Under the pieces are notes generated by a model, which was not told the DNA's origin, ran no database searches, and saw only the letters and a program-made list of their open reading frames with translations. A stretch of DNA of 64,000 nucleotides from assembly GCF_021531975.1 (NCBI RefSeq), contig NZ_JAFBIY010000005.1, positions 62,001-126,000 of the forward strand, written 5' to 3'. This stretch comes from Faecalicatena contorta. GTDB taxonomy: Bacteria > Bacillota > Clostridia > Lachnospirales > Lachnospiraceae. This document shows positions 8,403-18,371 of this stretch, one piece after another (the first letter of the stretch is position 1; each line of letters starts with the position of its first letter). A program made the position numbers and the translations under genes.

Positions 8403-8421
8403 GAGAAAGGGGTAGTTATCC

Positions 8422-9294
8422 ATGTTCGATCAGATTTTTGATGCGATCGAAGAATGGATGAGGGAACTCCTGACAGGGATGATCAATTCCAACCTGGATC
8501 AGATGTTTACTGATGTCAATCAGAAAACAGGTGAGATTGCAAGCCAGGTTGGACAGACTCCCCAGGGATGGAATGGCAGCATATTCAGTATGATCCAGAA
8601 CCTGTCCAATTCGGTAATTTTACCGATTGCAGGTATCATCATTACGTTTGTGCTCTGCTATGAGCTGATTTCCATGCTTACTGAGCGTAATAACATGCAT
8701 GATATTGATACATGGATGTTCTTCAAATACTTTGTGAAGATGTGGATCGCAGTGTATCTGGTAAGCAATACTTTTACGATTACAATGGCTGTTTTTGATG
8801 TAGGTCAGCATGTAGTAAATGCTGCATCCGGTGTGGTCACAGGCAGTACAGCCATTGATATCAGTTCGGCATTGACCGATCTGGAGGCTACATTGGAAGC
8901 CATGGAGATTGGAGAATTAGTAGTGTTGGCATTGGAAACCCTGATCGTCAGCTTCTGTATGAGAATCATGTCCGTATTAATCACCGTAATTTTATATGGA
9001 CGTATGATTGAGATTTACCTTTATACTTCGGTCGCACCGATCCCGTTTGCCACGATGAGCAACAGAGAGTGGGGACAGATCGGAACCAATTATTTCAGAG
9101 GACTCTTTGCCCTGGCATTTCAGGCATTTCTGATGATGGTATGCGTCGCTATCTACGCTGTGCTGGTAGCGGGTATCCAGTATTCAGATAATCTGAGTTC
9201 TTCATTATTTGGCGTAATGGCTTATACAGTCATCCTGTGTTTCAGTTTGTTTAAGACAGGATCCCTGAGCAAGTCCATTTTTAATGCCCATTAA
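8422..9294 (+). CDS. TrbL/VirB6-like conjugal transfer membrane protein
   Basis: A 290-residue polytopic inner-membrane component of the mating-pair channel. An N-terminal amphipathic segment (residues 1-50) precedes about six hydrophobic stretches, including VILPIAGIIITFVLCYEL, ELVVLALETLIVSFCMRIM, and AFQAFLMMVCVAIYAVLVAG. The start ATG follows GAAAGGGG. Position between a VirB2-like and a PrgI/VirB4 pair is the standard order of Tn1549-type transfer modules. Confidence 0.85.
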   Translation: MFDQIFDAIEEWMRELLTGMINSNLDQMFTDVNQKTGEIASQVGQTPQGWNGSIFSMIQNLSNSVILPIAGIIITFVLCYELISMLTERNNMHDIDTWMFFKYFVKMWIAVYLVSNTFTITMAVFDVGQHVVNAASGVVTGSTAIDISSALTDLEATLEAMEIGELVVLALETLIVSFCMRIMSVLITVILYGRMIEIYLYTSVAPIPFATMSNREWGQIGTNYFRGLFALAFQAFLMMVCVAIYAVLVAGIQYSDNLSSSLFGVMAYTVILCFSLFKTGSLSKSIFNAH

Positions 9295-9321
9295 ATTAAT
9301 CACAGGAAGGAGAGATAAACC

Positions 9322-9711
9322 ATGGCATATGTCAGTGTTCCAAAGGATTTGACAAAAGTAAAAAACAAAGTGGCTTTTAATCTGACAAAGAGACAGATCA
9401 TCTGCATCGGTATCGGTGCAGCGATTGGTATTCCGTTTTATTTTCTCACAAGAGGAATACTTGGAATGTCAAATGCGGCTACCGTTATGGTGATTCTAAT
9501 GTTGCCGGCATTTATGTTTGCCATGTATGAAAAAGATGGGATGCATCTCGAGGATGTGATCTTGCACATCCTGAATGTAAAAGTGTTCCGGCCACCGGTC
9601 AGAACCTACGAAACAGAGAATTATTATGAATCGAATCCGGAAACAATCGGTTCGAAAAATGCAGTCAGAGGAAAGAAGGGAGGAAAGACAGGTGTCAAAA
9701 AGAAAAAATAA
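9322..9711 (+). CDS. PrgI-family transfer protein
   Basis: A 129-residue membrane protein with the PrgI-type opening AYVSVPKDLTKVKNKV, two adjacent hydrophobic helices (about residues 28-45 and 51-68), then FAMYEKDG and a basic tail rich in lysine. Gram-positive conjugation systems place PrgI (VirB3-like) just before VirB4, as here; the two genes overlap by 20 bases. The start is preceded by GGAAGGAGAG. Confidence 0.88.
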   Translation: MAYVSVPKDLTKVKNKVAFNLTKRQIICIGIGAAIGIPFYFLTRGILGMSNAATVMVILMLPAFMFAMYEKDGMHLEDVILHILNVKVFRPPVRTYETENYYESNPETIGSKNAVRGKKGGKTGVKKKK

Positions 9712-12067
9712 CAGCACCAAAAAGTCAAAGAAAAAAGAAGAAAAGCGGCTTTCGGTACAAAAGACGATCCGATACAAAGAGATGGGAAAGGATGGGATCT
9801 GCCGGGTACAGGGGAATACATATTCTAAATGTATCCGGTTTTATGATATCAACTATCAGCTGGCACAGAATGAGGATAAGAATGCTATTTTTGAAAACTG
9901 GTGTGATTTCCTCAACTATTTTGACAGCAGCATTCATTTCCAGCTGAGCTTTATCAATCACAAAAGTAATATGAAGGAATTTGAGAATGTGATCCGTATC
10001 CGGCCTCAGCATGATGAGTTTGATGATGTCCGCATGGAATATGCACAGATGCTTAAAAATCAACTGGCAAAGGGTAATAACGGTCTGGTAAAGTCAAAAT
10101 ATATCACGTTTTCTATCGAAGCGGAGAATATCAAGCTGGCGAAACCGAAGCTGGAACGTATCGAGTCGGATATCCTGAATAATTTCAAGGTGCTTGGTGT
10201 ACCGGCATATCCCCTGAATGGTGTGGAGCGGCTTCAGATTATGTATGAAACTTTTAATCCGGATGCCAGTGCCGATTTCCAGTTTGATTATGGATCCATG
10301 ATCCGGACCGGTCTCAGTACAAAGGACTATGTGGCACCGACCAGCTTTGTATTTAAAGAAGGGAAGACATTCCAGATGGGGATAACGATTGGCGCAGTCT
10401 CCTATCTGCAGATTCTGGCTCCGGAGCTTACGGATAAAATGCTGGCAGAGTTTCTGGATATGGATAAGGATCTGATCGTAAACCTTCATGTGCAGTCGGT
10501 AGATCAGATGAAAGCCATCAAGCTTGTAAAAAGCAAGGTGACAGATATCAACCGTATGAAAATTGAAGAACAGAAAAAGGCAGTTCGTTCCGGATATGAT
10601 ATGGACATCATCCCGTCAGACCTGAATACGTATGGCGGCGAGGCAAAGAGACTTCTGGAAGATCTGCAGTCACGAAATGAGCGTATGTTCCTGGTAACTG
10701 CGCTCTTTTTGAATACAGCAAAAAGTAAACAGGATCTGGAAAATGCAGTATTCCAGACTGCCGGTATCGCTCAGAAATATAACTGTGTGTTAAGGCGTCT
10801 GGATTATCAGCAGGAGGAAGGGCTGATGAGCAGTGTTCCCCTTGGTGTCAATCATGTGCCGATCAAAAGGGCGTTGACGACTACCAGTACTGCTATCTTT
10901 GTTCCGTTCACAACACAGGAATTGTTCATGGGCGGAGAATCTCTTTATTACGGATTGAATGCCCTCAGCAACAATATGATCATGGTAGATCGAAAGAAGC
11001 TGAAAAATCCGAATGGATTGATTCTCGGAACTCCCGGATCCGGAAAATCCTTTGCTGCCAAGAGAGAAATTACCAATGCATTTTTCGTGACAAATGACGA
11101 TATTATCATCGGAGATCCGGAGGGAGAATATTATCCACTGGTCCATGCCCTCGGCGGTCAAGTTATCCACATTTCTCCGACCAGCAAGGATTATATCAAT
11201 CCCATGGATATCAACATGGATTACTCTGATGATGATAATCCGTTGGGAGTGAAGTCAGATTTTGTCCTGTCGTTGTGTGAGCTGATCATGGGAACAAGAA
11301 ATGGTATTGAGGCAGAGGAAAAGTCTGTGATTGACCGGTGTCTGCCTCTTGTGTATCAGAAATATTTTGCAGATCCGAAACCGGAAAACATGCCGGTACT
11401 GGGAGATCTGTATGATTGCCTGAGAAAGCAGAAAGAACCTCAGGCACAGCGTATCGCAACAGCACTGGAGATCTACGTCAATGGTTCGCTGAAAGTATTT
11501 AATCACCAGACAAATGTGGAACTGAATAATCGGATTGTCTGTTTTGATATCAAGGAGCTGGGCAAACAGCTGAAAAAGCTGGGAATGCTGATCGTTCAGG
11601 ATCAGGTATGGAACCGCGTTACCATCAACCGGGGATCTCAGAAATCTACCAGATATTATATCGATGAATTCCATCTCCTTCTGAAAGAGGAACAGACCGC
11701 AGCTTATTCTGTGGAAATCTGGAAGAGATTCCGTAAATGGGGTGGAATTCCGACAGGAATCACGCAGAACATCAAAGACCTTCTGGCCAGCCGGGAGATT
11801 GAAAATATCTTTGAAAACAGTGATTTTATCCTGATGTTGAATCAGGCTGCAGGCGACAGGCAGATTCTGGCAAAGCAGCTGAATATTTCACCATATCAGT
11901 TGTCCTATGTGACGAATTCCGGGGAAGGCGAAGGGCTTCTGTTTTACGGAAATATCATCATTCCCTTTAAGGATAAGTTTGATAAGAGCCTGAAGCTGTA
12001 TTCGCTGATGACAACAAAACCGGAAGAGGTAGAGGAACGAAAGAAACTGGAGGCAGAAAGAAAATGA
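9692..12067 (+). CDS. VirB4/TraE-type conjugation ATPase
   Basis: Energises channel assembly and substrate transfer from the cytoplasmic face. The 791-residue protein has a Walker A motif, GTPGSGKSF, near residues 446-454, a following IIIGDPEGEY segment, and a Walker B-like RYYIDEFHLLL with a downstream TGITQNIKDLL motif typical of VirB4. The GTG start at 9692 is preferred because GGGAGG sits eight bases upstream; a longer in-frame extension lies inside the PrgI gene. The stop overlaps the sortase gene by four bases, so translation is coupled. Confidence 0.93.
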   Translation: MSKRKNNSTKKSKKKEEKRLSVQKTIRYKEMGKDGICRVQGNTYSKCIRFYDINYQLAQNEDKNAIFENWCDFLNYFDSSIHFQLSFINHKSNMKEFENVIRIRPQHDEFDDVRMEYAQMLKNQLAKGNNGLVKSKYITFSIEAENIKLAKPKLERIESDILNNFKVLGVPAYPLNGVERLQIMYETFNPDASADFQFDYGSMIRTGLSTKDYVAPTSFVFKEGKTFQMGITIGAVSYLQILAPELTDKMLAEFLDMDKDLIVNLHVQSVDQMKAIKLVKSKVTDINRMKIEEQKKAVRSGYDMDIIPSDLNTYGGEAKRLLEDLQSRNERMFLVTALFLNTAKSKQDLENAVFQTAGIAQKYNCVLRRLDYQQEEGLMSSVPLGVNHVPIKRALTTTSTAIFVPFTTQELFMGGESLYYGLNALSNNMIMVDRKKLKNPNGLILGTPGSGKSFAAKREITNAFFVTNDDIIIGDPEGEYYPLVHALGGQVIHISPTSKDYINPMDINMDYSDDDNPLGVKSDFVLSLCELIMGTRNGIEAEEKSVIDRCLPLVYQKYFADPKPENMPVLGDLYDCLRKQKEPQAQRIATALEIYVNGSLKVFNHQTNVELNNRIVCFDIKELGKQLKKLGMLIVQDQVWNRVTINRGSQKSTRYYIDEFHLLLKEEQTAAYSVEIWKRFRKWGGIPTGITQNIKDLLASREIENIFENSDFILMLNQAAGDRQILAKQLNISPYQLSYVTNSGEGEGLLFYGNIIIPFKDKFDKSLKLYSLMTTKPEEVEERKKLEAERK

Positions 12068-12843
12068 GAATATGGATATCGAGGATTCTGTTTGTAGTTT
12101 CCATTATCCTTCTCTCCATCAGCCTCTATTTTCTGATGGGAATGTATCTGGAAGATCGAAAAAGTGAAACAGGATTCGACTCTATTCGACAAATCCATGA
12201 AGAACAGGAAACCAATGATAAAAAAGATGATGCTGAGGGAGACAGTAATCCTTCTGCTATTGTTGATTCTGGCCTTCTGGCTTTACATGAAAAGAATCCG
12301 GACTGCATTGGATGGATAAAGATTGAAGGGACAGCAATCGATTATCCGGTCATGTATCATCCGGAGGAAAAGAACTTCTATCTCCGAAGAAATTTTGAGA
12401 AAGAATACGATGTGAGCGGGACACCATTTCTCTCAGAACTTTGTGATCCGGAAGATGCAGACAACCTGATTATCTATGGTCATCATATGAGTTCAGGAAA
12501 AGTGTTTGCAGCTCTGGATCGTTATAAGTCAGAAGAATTCTATCAGGAACATCCGATCATCCAGTACAGCACACTTCATGGGAAGGAACAGTATCAGATC
12601 ATAGCAGCCTTTGCTGTTCCGGTGTATACCGGGCATGATTTTGAATACTACTCTTTTACCAAGGCAGAAAATGCTGAGGATTATCTGGAATTTGTCAAAG
12701 AATGTAAAAAACGGTCATATTACGACACAGGTTATACAGCCCGGTATGGAGATAAACTGATCACTCTTTCTACCTGTGAGTATTCACATAAAAACGGGCG
12801 GATGGTTGTGATTGGAAAGAAAATAGAAAACGAAAGAAGGTGA
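12064..12843 (+). CDS. Class B sortase
   Basis: Membrane-anchored transpeptidase with a single N-terminal helix (residues 4-27) and an extracellular catalytic domain. The catalytic His lies in IYGHHMSSGKVF, the Cys in TLSTCEYS near residue 238, and the Arg in NGRMVVIG. Tn1549-like modules carry such a sortase between VirB4 and the cell-wall hydrolase, presumably to anchor element-encoded surface proteins. It is distinct from any pilus sortase expected beyond the right end of the window. Confidence 0.92.
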   Translation: MRIWISRILFVVSIILLSISLYFLMGMYLEDRKSETGFDSIRQIHEEQETNDKKDDAEGDSNPSAIVDSGLLALHEKNPDCIGWIKIEGTAIDYPVMYHPEEKNFYLRRNFEKEYDVSGTPFLSELCDPEDADNLIIYGHHMSSGKVFAALDRYKSEEFYQEHPIIQYSTLHGKEQYQIIAAFAVPVYTGHDFEYYSFTKAENAEDYLEFVKECKKRSYYDTGYTARYGDKLITLSTCEYSHKNGRMVVIGKKIENERR

Positions 12844-12847
12844 ATAT

Positions 12848-15142
12848 TTGGCAGGAAAGGAATATACAGCGAAAGACAAGATTTTTTCTAAAATGACAAG
12901 AGAAGGTCTGACGGAAGAAACATTTCGGGAAGGTTCTGTGAAGAAAATCGGCCAGAAAAGCCGGGATGAACCTGAACTTGACAGTAAGGAGCGGGATGAG
13001 AAAAATGCGGCTCCCGGCAAATGGCTATCGGACAGTTCCGGAAGAACTGATAACCGACGCATGAGAAGGTATGTGCAGGAATTAAGAATGTCTTCGGATA
13101 TTGCATCTGAAGAAAGATCTGCAAGAACTTTTTCAAAAGCAAGCAGTGAAAGAATCATAGAAAAAAAGGACAGCCGTTATCAGGGAAAGCTTTGTTCTCA
13201 GGAACAGATTCCGGAAGTATCCGGTATCTCGGATCAGAAAGATCAAGTAAAGAAGAAACGTGCTCGAAAGAGACTGACAGAAGAACAGGAAAAATCGGGT
13301 AGGCTTTCTTTTGGTGATGAAGGATCCGGCATGATCCACGGAGCCGGAACAGGAATGGGGCGAAAGGTAGCAGCCAGTGCGGCACTATATGCCAGAAATC
13401 AGATAACAGAGGATGGAGATGATAATGCTGCTGTAGATGGTTCCGGTGCAGTGATTGCAGCTGCTGATGAAGCAGCACACAGTCTGCGCAGAGCACAGTT
13501 AAGAAGCCAGAGAAGTGATGTGAAAGCACACAGAAAAGGGATGAATCTGGATGCTCCGGAGACTTCCAGATTGAAGTTTGATGCTGCGAAGGAAGCAGCA
13601 GACCGAACTGTCAGGGATTCAGTGCAAAATGCAGAAAAGAAGCGTTTGCTAAACCGCTTCTTCCAGAGAAAAAAATATAAAGATGCCTACCGGGCTGCCA
13701 GAGCTGGAAAAACAGCAGGAAGTCTCGGGGGAGCAACAACGATTGCCGGTGTCGAGAACATGACGGTAAAAGCCAAGATTGCTTTAAAAGAAATCGTAAG
13801 GCGAAACCGTACCGTGTTTCTTGGTATCGGTATTTTTTCGCTCATTTTTATGATGATTGCAGTCTCTCTGGGAAGCTGCAGTGCTTCGATTCAGGGTGGA
13901 GCTTCCGTGATCGGTATGACAACCTATCCCAGCACCGATGCGGATATCTATGCTGCAGAAAATGCTTATGCTGCTATGGAAGAAGCATTAAACCGTCAGA
14001 TCAACAACATGGAATCCTCTTATCCGGATTACGATTCCTATCAGTACAATGTCAGCGAAATCGGGCATAATCCGTATCATCTGACTTCATACCTGACCGC
14101 AAAGTATGGTGGATATACCTATGACGATGTAAAGGATGAATTACAGGATCTGTTTCAGGCACAGTATCATCTGTCAACCCATGGAAGGACGGAAACTGTC
14201 ACAGAAACGAGAACAGTACGTGTGGGAGAATCCCTGGGAAATGTGATAACCAGCGGATATTGTAACTGCTCCATTTGTTGTGGAAGATGGTCCGGCGGAC
14301 CAACAGCCAGCGGTGCATACCCGACAGCCAATCATACGATTGCGGTAGACGCAAATAATCCGATCGTGCCTATGGGAACGAAAGTGATCATGAATGGTGT
14401 GGAATATACCGTTGAGGATACAGGGAATTTTGCCAGGTATGGGGTTGCTTTTGACGTGTATTATGACAGCCATTCCGCAGCCAGTGCCCACGGTCATCAG
14501 ACATGGGAAGCATTTCTGGCAGATGATAATGGCAGTCGGGAAGTGGAAGTTACCACGACTTCTACCCAGAGAGTCCTCTACGTTACCCTTACAAACACGA
14601 ACTTTGATGCGGTGGCAAGAGCAAATCTGACGGAGGAACAGGAAATCCTGTACGACGCACTGAATACCACACTGGGCAACCGGGATTATTTGTGGGATGT
14701 AAACCGAATCACCGGAGCCGGAGGCGGTATGAGTTATGAGATCCCGCCGGAAGCACTGTCAGATGAACGGTTTGCAAGAATGATCCGGGAAGCAGAAAAA
14801 TATCTGGGATATCCCTATGTATGGGGAGGATCTTCACCGAGCACCAGTTTTGACTGTTCCGGGTTTGTATCCTGGGTAGTCAATCATTGTGGAAATGGAT
14901 GGAATTATGGACGTCGGACAGCAGATGGGCTTCGTGGCCTTTGTACTTATGTTCCACCGTCACAGGCAAAGCCGGGAGATTTGATCTTTTTCCAGGGAAC
15001 CTATAATACCAGCGGTGCCAGCCATGTGGGAATTTACGTTGGTGATGGAATGATGATTCACTGCGGGGATCCGATCCAATATGCCAATATCAATACATCC
15101 TACTGGCAGCAGCATTTTATGTGCTTTGGAAGACTGCCTTAA
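12848..15142 (+). CDS. Bifunctional cell-wall hydrolase, 3D and NlpC/P60 (C40) domains
   Basis: VirB1-like enzyme expected to open peptidoglycan for the mating channel. About 320 charged cytoplasmic residues precede one membrane helix (TVFLGIGIFSLIFMMIAVSLG). The outside part has a 3D-type domain with a Cys-rich YCNCSICCGRW start and the conserved DTGNFARYGVAFDVY segment, then a C-terminal NlpC/P60 domain with Cys about residue 670 in FDCSGFVSW and His in ASHVGIYVG. The TTG start at 12848 follows GAAGGTG, the same weak signal as the next gene, consistent with reduced translation. Confidence 0.9.
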   Translation: MAGKEYTAKDKIFSKMTREGLTEETFREGSVKKIGQKSRDEPELDSKERDEKNAAPGKWLSDSSGRTDNRRMRRYVQELRMSSDIASEERSARTFSKASSERIIEKKDSRYQGKLCSQEQIPEVSGISDQKDQVKKKRARKRLTEEQEKSGRLSFGDEGSGMIHGAGTGMGRKVAASAALYARNQITEDGDDNAAVDGSGAVIAAADEAAHSLRRAQLRSQRSDVKAHRKGMNLDAPETSRLKFDAAKEAADRTVRDSVQNAEKKRLLNRFFQRKKYKDAYRAARAGKTAGSLGGATTIAGVENMTVKAKIALKEIVRRNRTVFLGIGIFSLIFMMIAVSLGSCSASIQGGASVIGMTTYPSTDADIYAAENAYAAMEEALNRQINNMESSYPDYDSYQYNVSEIGHNPYHLTSYLTAKYGGYTYDDVKDELQDLFQAQYHLSTHGRTETVTETRTVRVGESLGNVITSGYCNCSICCGRWSGGPTASGAYPTANHTIAVDANNPIVPMGTKVIMNGVEYTVEDTGNFARYGVAFDVYYDSHSAASAHGHQTWEAFLADDNGSREVEVTTTSTQRVLYVTLTNTNFDAVARANLTEEQEILYDALNTTLGNRDYLWDVNRITGAGGGMSYEIPPEALSDERFARMIREAEKYLGYPYVWGGSSPSTSFDCSGFVSWVVNHCGNGWNYGRRTADGLRGLCTYVPPSQAKPGDLIFFQGTYNTSGASHVGIYVGDGMMIHCGDPIQYANINTSYWQQHFMCFGRLP

Positions 15143-15168
15143 AAATAAAAAAGAAGGAAGGTGAAAAT

Positions 15169-15480
15169 TTGAATCGGAAGATCAAAAAGTATCTGGATGA
15201 GATTGAAAAGACCGAAAAAAAGATCGCTGATCTGGAAATGTACCTGAAAGGTGTCCGGTCAGCGCTGAAAGAGGAAGAAAATAACGAAATGATCAAAAGC
15301 ATCCGTGGAATGAAATTAAAAGGGCAGGAATTATTTGACCTGCTAAACGGAATCCAGGATGGAACGATATCATTTGTAGCGAGCGGGGAGTCAGAAGAAG
15401 AATCTGGCTCCTTTGTTGTTCAGGAAGAGAAAAGAGAAAGTGAGGAAAATGAATATGGTGAAATGGAAGAAACTGAATAA
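15169..15480 (+). CDS. DUF4315-family mobile-element protein
   Basis: A 103-residue, strongly charged and probably coiled-coil protein (KKYLDEIEKTEKKIADLEMYL) that matches the DUF4315 family seen in Tn1549-type modules between the cell-wall hydrolase and DUF4366. No enzymatic motif. The TTG at 15169 was chosen over an earlier in-frame codon because GAAGGTG lies correctly before it and the earlier codons are inside the hydrolase gene. It overlaps the next gene by 32 bases. Confidence 0.75.
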   Translation: MNRKIKKYLDEIEKTEKKIADLEMYLKGVRSALKEEENNEMIKSIRGMKLKGQELFDLLNGIQDGTISFVASGESEEESGSFVVQEEKRESEENEYGEMEETE

Positions 15481-16144
15481 AAAACTGGTGATGCTTTTGA
15501 CAGCAGCAATGATGCTTTTTGGAAGTCAGGCTACTGCGTTTGCCTATGTGGATCAGGGTACAGAAGCTGCTCAGGAGGAATCAACAACAGAAACGGAGGG
15601 ACCGGTGGTTGAGGATACTCATACCGAGGAAAATGGCGATCCGTTCTCTGTTTTTGGTAACGGAGAGGTAAGGGATGACATTACCGATGATTCCAGTAAG
15701 GAATTTTTGACGATTAAAACAAAGAATAACAATACGTTTTATATCGTAATCGACCGGGCAGCTACTACGAACAACGTGTACATGCTGTCTCAGATTGATG
15801 AAAATGACCTGAAAGAATTTCTGGATGAGGATCAGCAGCAGACTTTAGAGACTGCCCCTTCTGTAGTCCTGGAGGATGAGCATACAGACGATACGGAAAG
15901 CAGTGTGGCTGTTGAAGAAGAAACACAGGCAGATAAACCGGATAAAACAGCAACAAATTCTGGTCTGTTTGTGATCCTTCTTCTGGCTGTAGCGGGAATT
16001 GCAGGCTATTACTACTTCAAGATCTACAAACCGAAGCAGGAAGATGATGATTCTGAAAATGAAGGTCTGGAAATGGATGACGGGCTGGAGACCATCAATG
16101 AGAATGAGGAATCCGATAATCCGGCAGAAAAAGACGAATCATAG
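15449..16144 (+). CDS. DUF4366 (CD1107-family) membrane-anchored surface protein
   Basis: Signal-peptide protein: basic start, hydrophobic core (LVMLLTAAMMLFGSQATAFA), then an acidic extracellular domain containing FLTIKTKNNNTFYIVIDRA and NVYMLSQIDENDL, a low-complexity acidic linker, a C-terminal membrane helix (GLFVILLLAVAGIAGYYYF) and an acidic cytoplasmic tail. This is the DUF4366 pattern found only in Tn1549-like conjugation modules. The role is unknown. ATG 15449 (MNMVKW) has TGAGGAA before it. Confidence 0.8.
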   Translation: MNMVKWKKLNKKLVMLLTAAMMLFGSQATAFAYVDQGTEAAQEESTTETEGPVVEDTHTEENGDPFSVFGNGEVRDDITDDSSKEFLTIKTKNNNTFYIVIDRAATTNNVYMLSQIDENDLKEFLDEDQQQTLETAPSVVLEDEHTDDTESSVAVEEETQADKPDKTATNSGLFVILLLAVAGIAGYYYFKIYKPKQEDDDSENEGLEMDDGLETINENEESDNPAEKDES

Positions 16145-16161
16145 GAATAAATCCAAAAAGG

Positions 16162-16198
16162 TGGGAGCTGATGTTGTATAAGGGCAACGCAGCTCCCA
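16162..16198 (+). other. Hairpin between DUF4366 and topoisomerase genes
   Basis: Stem TGGGAGCTG (16162-16170) with CAGCTCCCA (16190-16198) and inner pairs GTTG/CAAC. No T-run follows, so RNA processing or stability control is more likely than termination. Confidence 0.5.
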
Positions 16199-16223
16199 TA
16201 TTAGTGAAAGGAGTTGTAAGAAT

Positions 16224-18332
16224 ATGTATTTAGTGATTACAGAAAAACCAAGCGTAGCCAGATCCATTGCGGATGTGATCGGCGCACAGAAACGGGAAGA
16301 CGGATATCTGGAGGGAAAGGATTGTATCGTCAGCTGGTGTCTTGGACATCTTGCTGAATATGTGGCTCCGGATGCTTATGACGAGAAATTCAGCAGATGG
16401 AACTATGAGGATCTGCCCATTATTCCGCAGGAATGGAAACTGGCAGTGTCAAAGGACAAGAAGGATCAGTTCTATGTGTTAAAGAAGTTGCTGAACCGTC
16501 CGGATATCGACTATGTAGTAAATGCCTGTGATGCAGGACGGGAAGGTGAATTGATCTTCAAGAGAGTCTATGATCTTTCCCGGAGCAGAAAACCGGTAAA
16601 AAGACTGTGGATCAGTTCTATGGAAGATGAAGCTATCCGTGAGGGATTTTCTCAAATGAAAGATGCGTCTGCATATGAAAACCTTGCCGATGCTGCTGTG
16701 TGCAGAGCCCAGGCAGACTGGCTGGTAGGAATGAACGCAACCAGAGCTTACACCAGTAAGTATTATAAGAAGCTGACTGTGGGGCGTGTCCAGACACCGA
16801 CGCTTGCCATGCTGGTAGACAGGGACAGAGCTGTTTCCTCATTCCAAAAGGAAAAGTATTTCAATGTGGAACTGGATCTGGATGGTCTGCAGGTAGAAAG
16901 ACAGAAAATCTTTGATGAAAAGGAAGCAGAAAAACTGAGAGTTCTTTGCCAGGGAAGCGATGCTGTTGTGGAAGAAATACGTTCAACAGATAAGACTGTA
17001 AGACCACCGAAGCTTTATGATCTGACTACTTTGCAGAGGGAAGCGAACCGACATTATGGTATGACTGCCCAGCAGACGTTAAATGCAGCACAGTCTCTGT
17101 ATGAGCAGAAACTGATCACCTATCCGAGAACTGACAGCCAGTATCTGACGGAGGATATGGAGACAACTGCAGAAAATGTGATTCGGAGAATTCATGAAAA
17201 GTATCAGCTGACAGGTCCCTTTGATCAGCCGGAAAAGCCGAATATCAGGCTTGTCCTGAATAACCGGAAGGTATCCGATCATCATGCAATTATTCCCACT
17301 GTGGAATTGACAGATTATGATCTGTCACAGTTAAAGGATTGGGAACAGAAGGTATTGTTCCTCATCTGTGTCCGTATGGTGGAAGCCACTGAAAAAGATC
17401 ATATTTTCACAGAAACCGATATCACCGTGAAGTGCCAGAACGAGCTGTTTTCTGCAAAAAAGAAAGCGGTAAAGCAGATGGGATGGAAGCTTTATGAAGA
17501 GTGTTTCAAGAACAAAGATGGGCTGGCTATGGAAAATCCCGAAAATGTGGAAACAGACCGGTTTTCTGATCTGACTCCCGGACAGATCTTTTACAATGTG
17601 GCAGCTGATAAATCGGAGCATTTCACTTCCCCACCGAAACAGTACAGCGAAGATACACTGCTTGCAGCTATGGAGACTGCCGGGAATAAGGAGTTTGATG
17701 AGGATACGGAGAAAAAGGGACTGGGTACTCCTGCAACCAGAGCGGGAATCATTGAAAAACTGGTACATTCCCAGTATGCCGTCCGTAAGGGAAAACAGAT
17801 CATTCCTACAGAAGATGGAAAGGTTCTGATTGAGATTCTGCCTGACTTTTTAAAATCAGCCAGCATGACTGCGGAATGGGAAAATCAGCTTCTGGATATG
17901 GAGAAAGGTAAGATCACTCCGGATACCTTTATGACAGGGATCAAAAATATGATCACCATGATGCTGAATGGATGTGACACGATTCCGGAGGAAGAAACCA
18001 GAAGATTTCAGACAAGGGAAAGCATTGGAACTTGTCCGGTATGCGGAAGTCTGGTCTATGAAGGGAAAAAGAACTTCTACTGCAGTAACAGGGAATGTCG
18101 TTTTGCCCTCTGGAAAGAAACAAAATATCTGGAGCGGATGCAGAAAACCATTGATAAATGCATGGCTGCTGAGCTTTTAAAAAGTGGAAAAGTCCGGGTA
18201 AAGGATCTGTATTCTGTCAAGAAAAATATGTATTTCGAAGCAGATCTGATCATGGATGCGAATGAAGAACGCGTGAATTTCTCTCTTGAATTTCCAAGTA
18301 GGAAATCATCAGGGAAAAGCAAGAAAAAATAG
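16224..18332 (+). CDS. topB: DNA topoisomerase III (type IA)
   Basis: Relaxes or decatenates DNA, probably during conjugative processing. The TOPRIM start MYLVITEKPSVARSIADVIGA is followed by the acidic VVNACDAGREGELIF motif, and the active-site tyrosine lies near residue 300 in LITYPRTDSQYL. A C-terminal four-cysteine zinc motif is present (TCPVCGSL...FYCSNRECRFALWK). Length 702 residues is normal for ICE-borne TopB. The start has AAAGGAG. It sits inside the transfer operon, as in other Tn1549-type elements. Confidence 0.95.
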   Translation: MYLVITEKPSVARSIADVIGAQKREDGYLEGKDCIVSWCLGHLAEYVAPDAYDEKFSRWNYEDLPIIPQEWKLAVSKDKKDQFYVLKKLLNRPDIDYVVNACDAGREGELIFKRVYDLSRSRKPVKRLWISSMEDEAIREGFSQMKDASAYENLADAAVCRAQADWLVGMNATRAYTSKYYKKLTVGRVQTPTLAMLVDRDRAVSSFQKEKYFNVELDLDGLQVERQKIFDEKEAEKLRVLCQGSDAVVEEIRSTDKTVRPPKLYDLTTLQREANRHYGMTAQQTLNAAQSLYEQKLITYPRTDSQYLTEDMETTAENVIRRIHEKYQLTGPFDQPEKPNIRLVLNNRKVSDHHAIIPTVELTDYDLSQLKDWEQKVLFLICVRMVEATEKDHIFTETDITVKCQNELFSAKKKAVKQMGWKLYEECFKNKDGLAMENPENVETDRFSDLTPGQIFYNVAADKSEHFTSPPKQYSEDTLLAAMETAGNKEFDEDTEKKGLGTPATRAGIIEKLVHSQYAVRKGKQIIPTEDGKVLIEILPDFLKSASMTAEWENQLLDMEKGKITPDTFMTGIKNMITMMLNGCDTIPEEETRRFQTRESIGTCPVCGSLVYEGKKNFYCSNRECRFALWKETKYLERMQKTIDKCMAAELLKSGKVRVKDLYSVKKNMYFEADLIMDANEERVNFSLEFPSRKSSGKSKKK

Positions 18333-18371
18333 AAAACGAAAAGAGAAAGAAATCAGGAAAGGGCGAAAAAT

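Noticed and set aside
12064-12843. Sortase B as the pilus sortase for the adhesin at 58487
   Set aside because: It is a class B enzyme embedded in the ICE transfer operon 46 kb away; pilus polymerisation normally uses a class C sortase beside the pilin genes.
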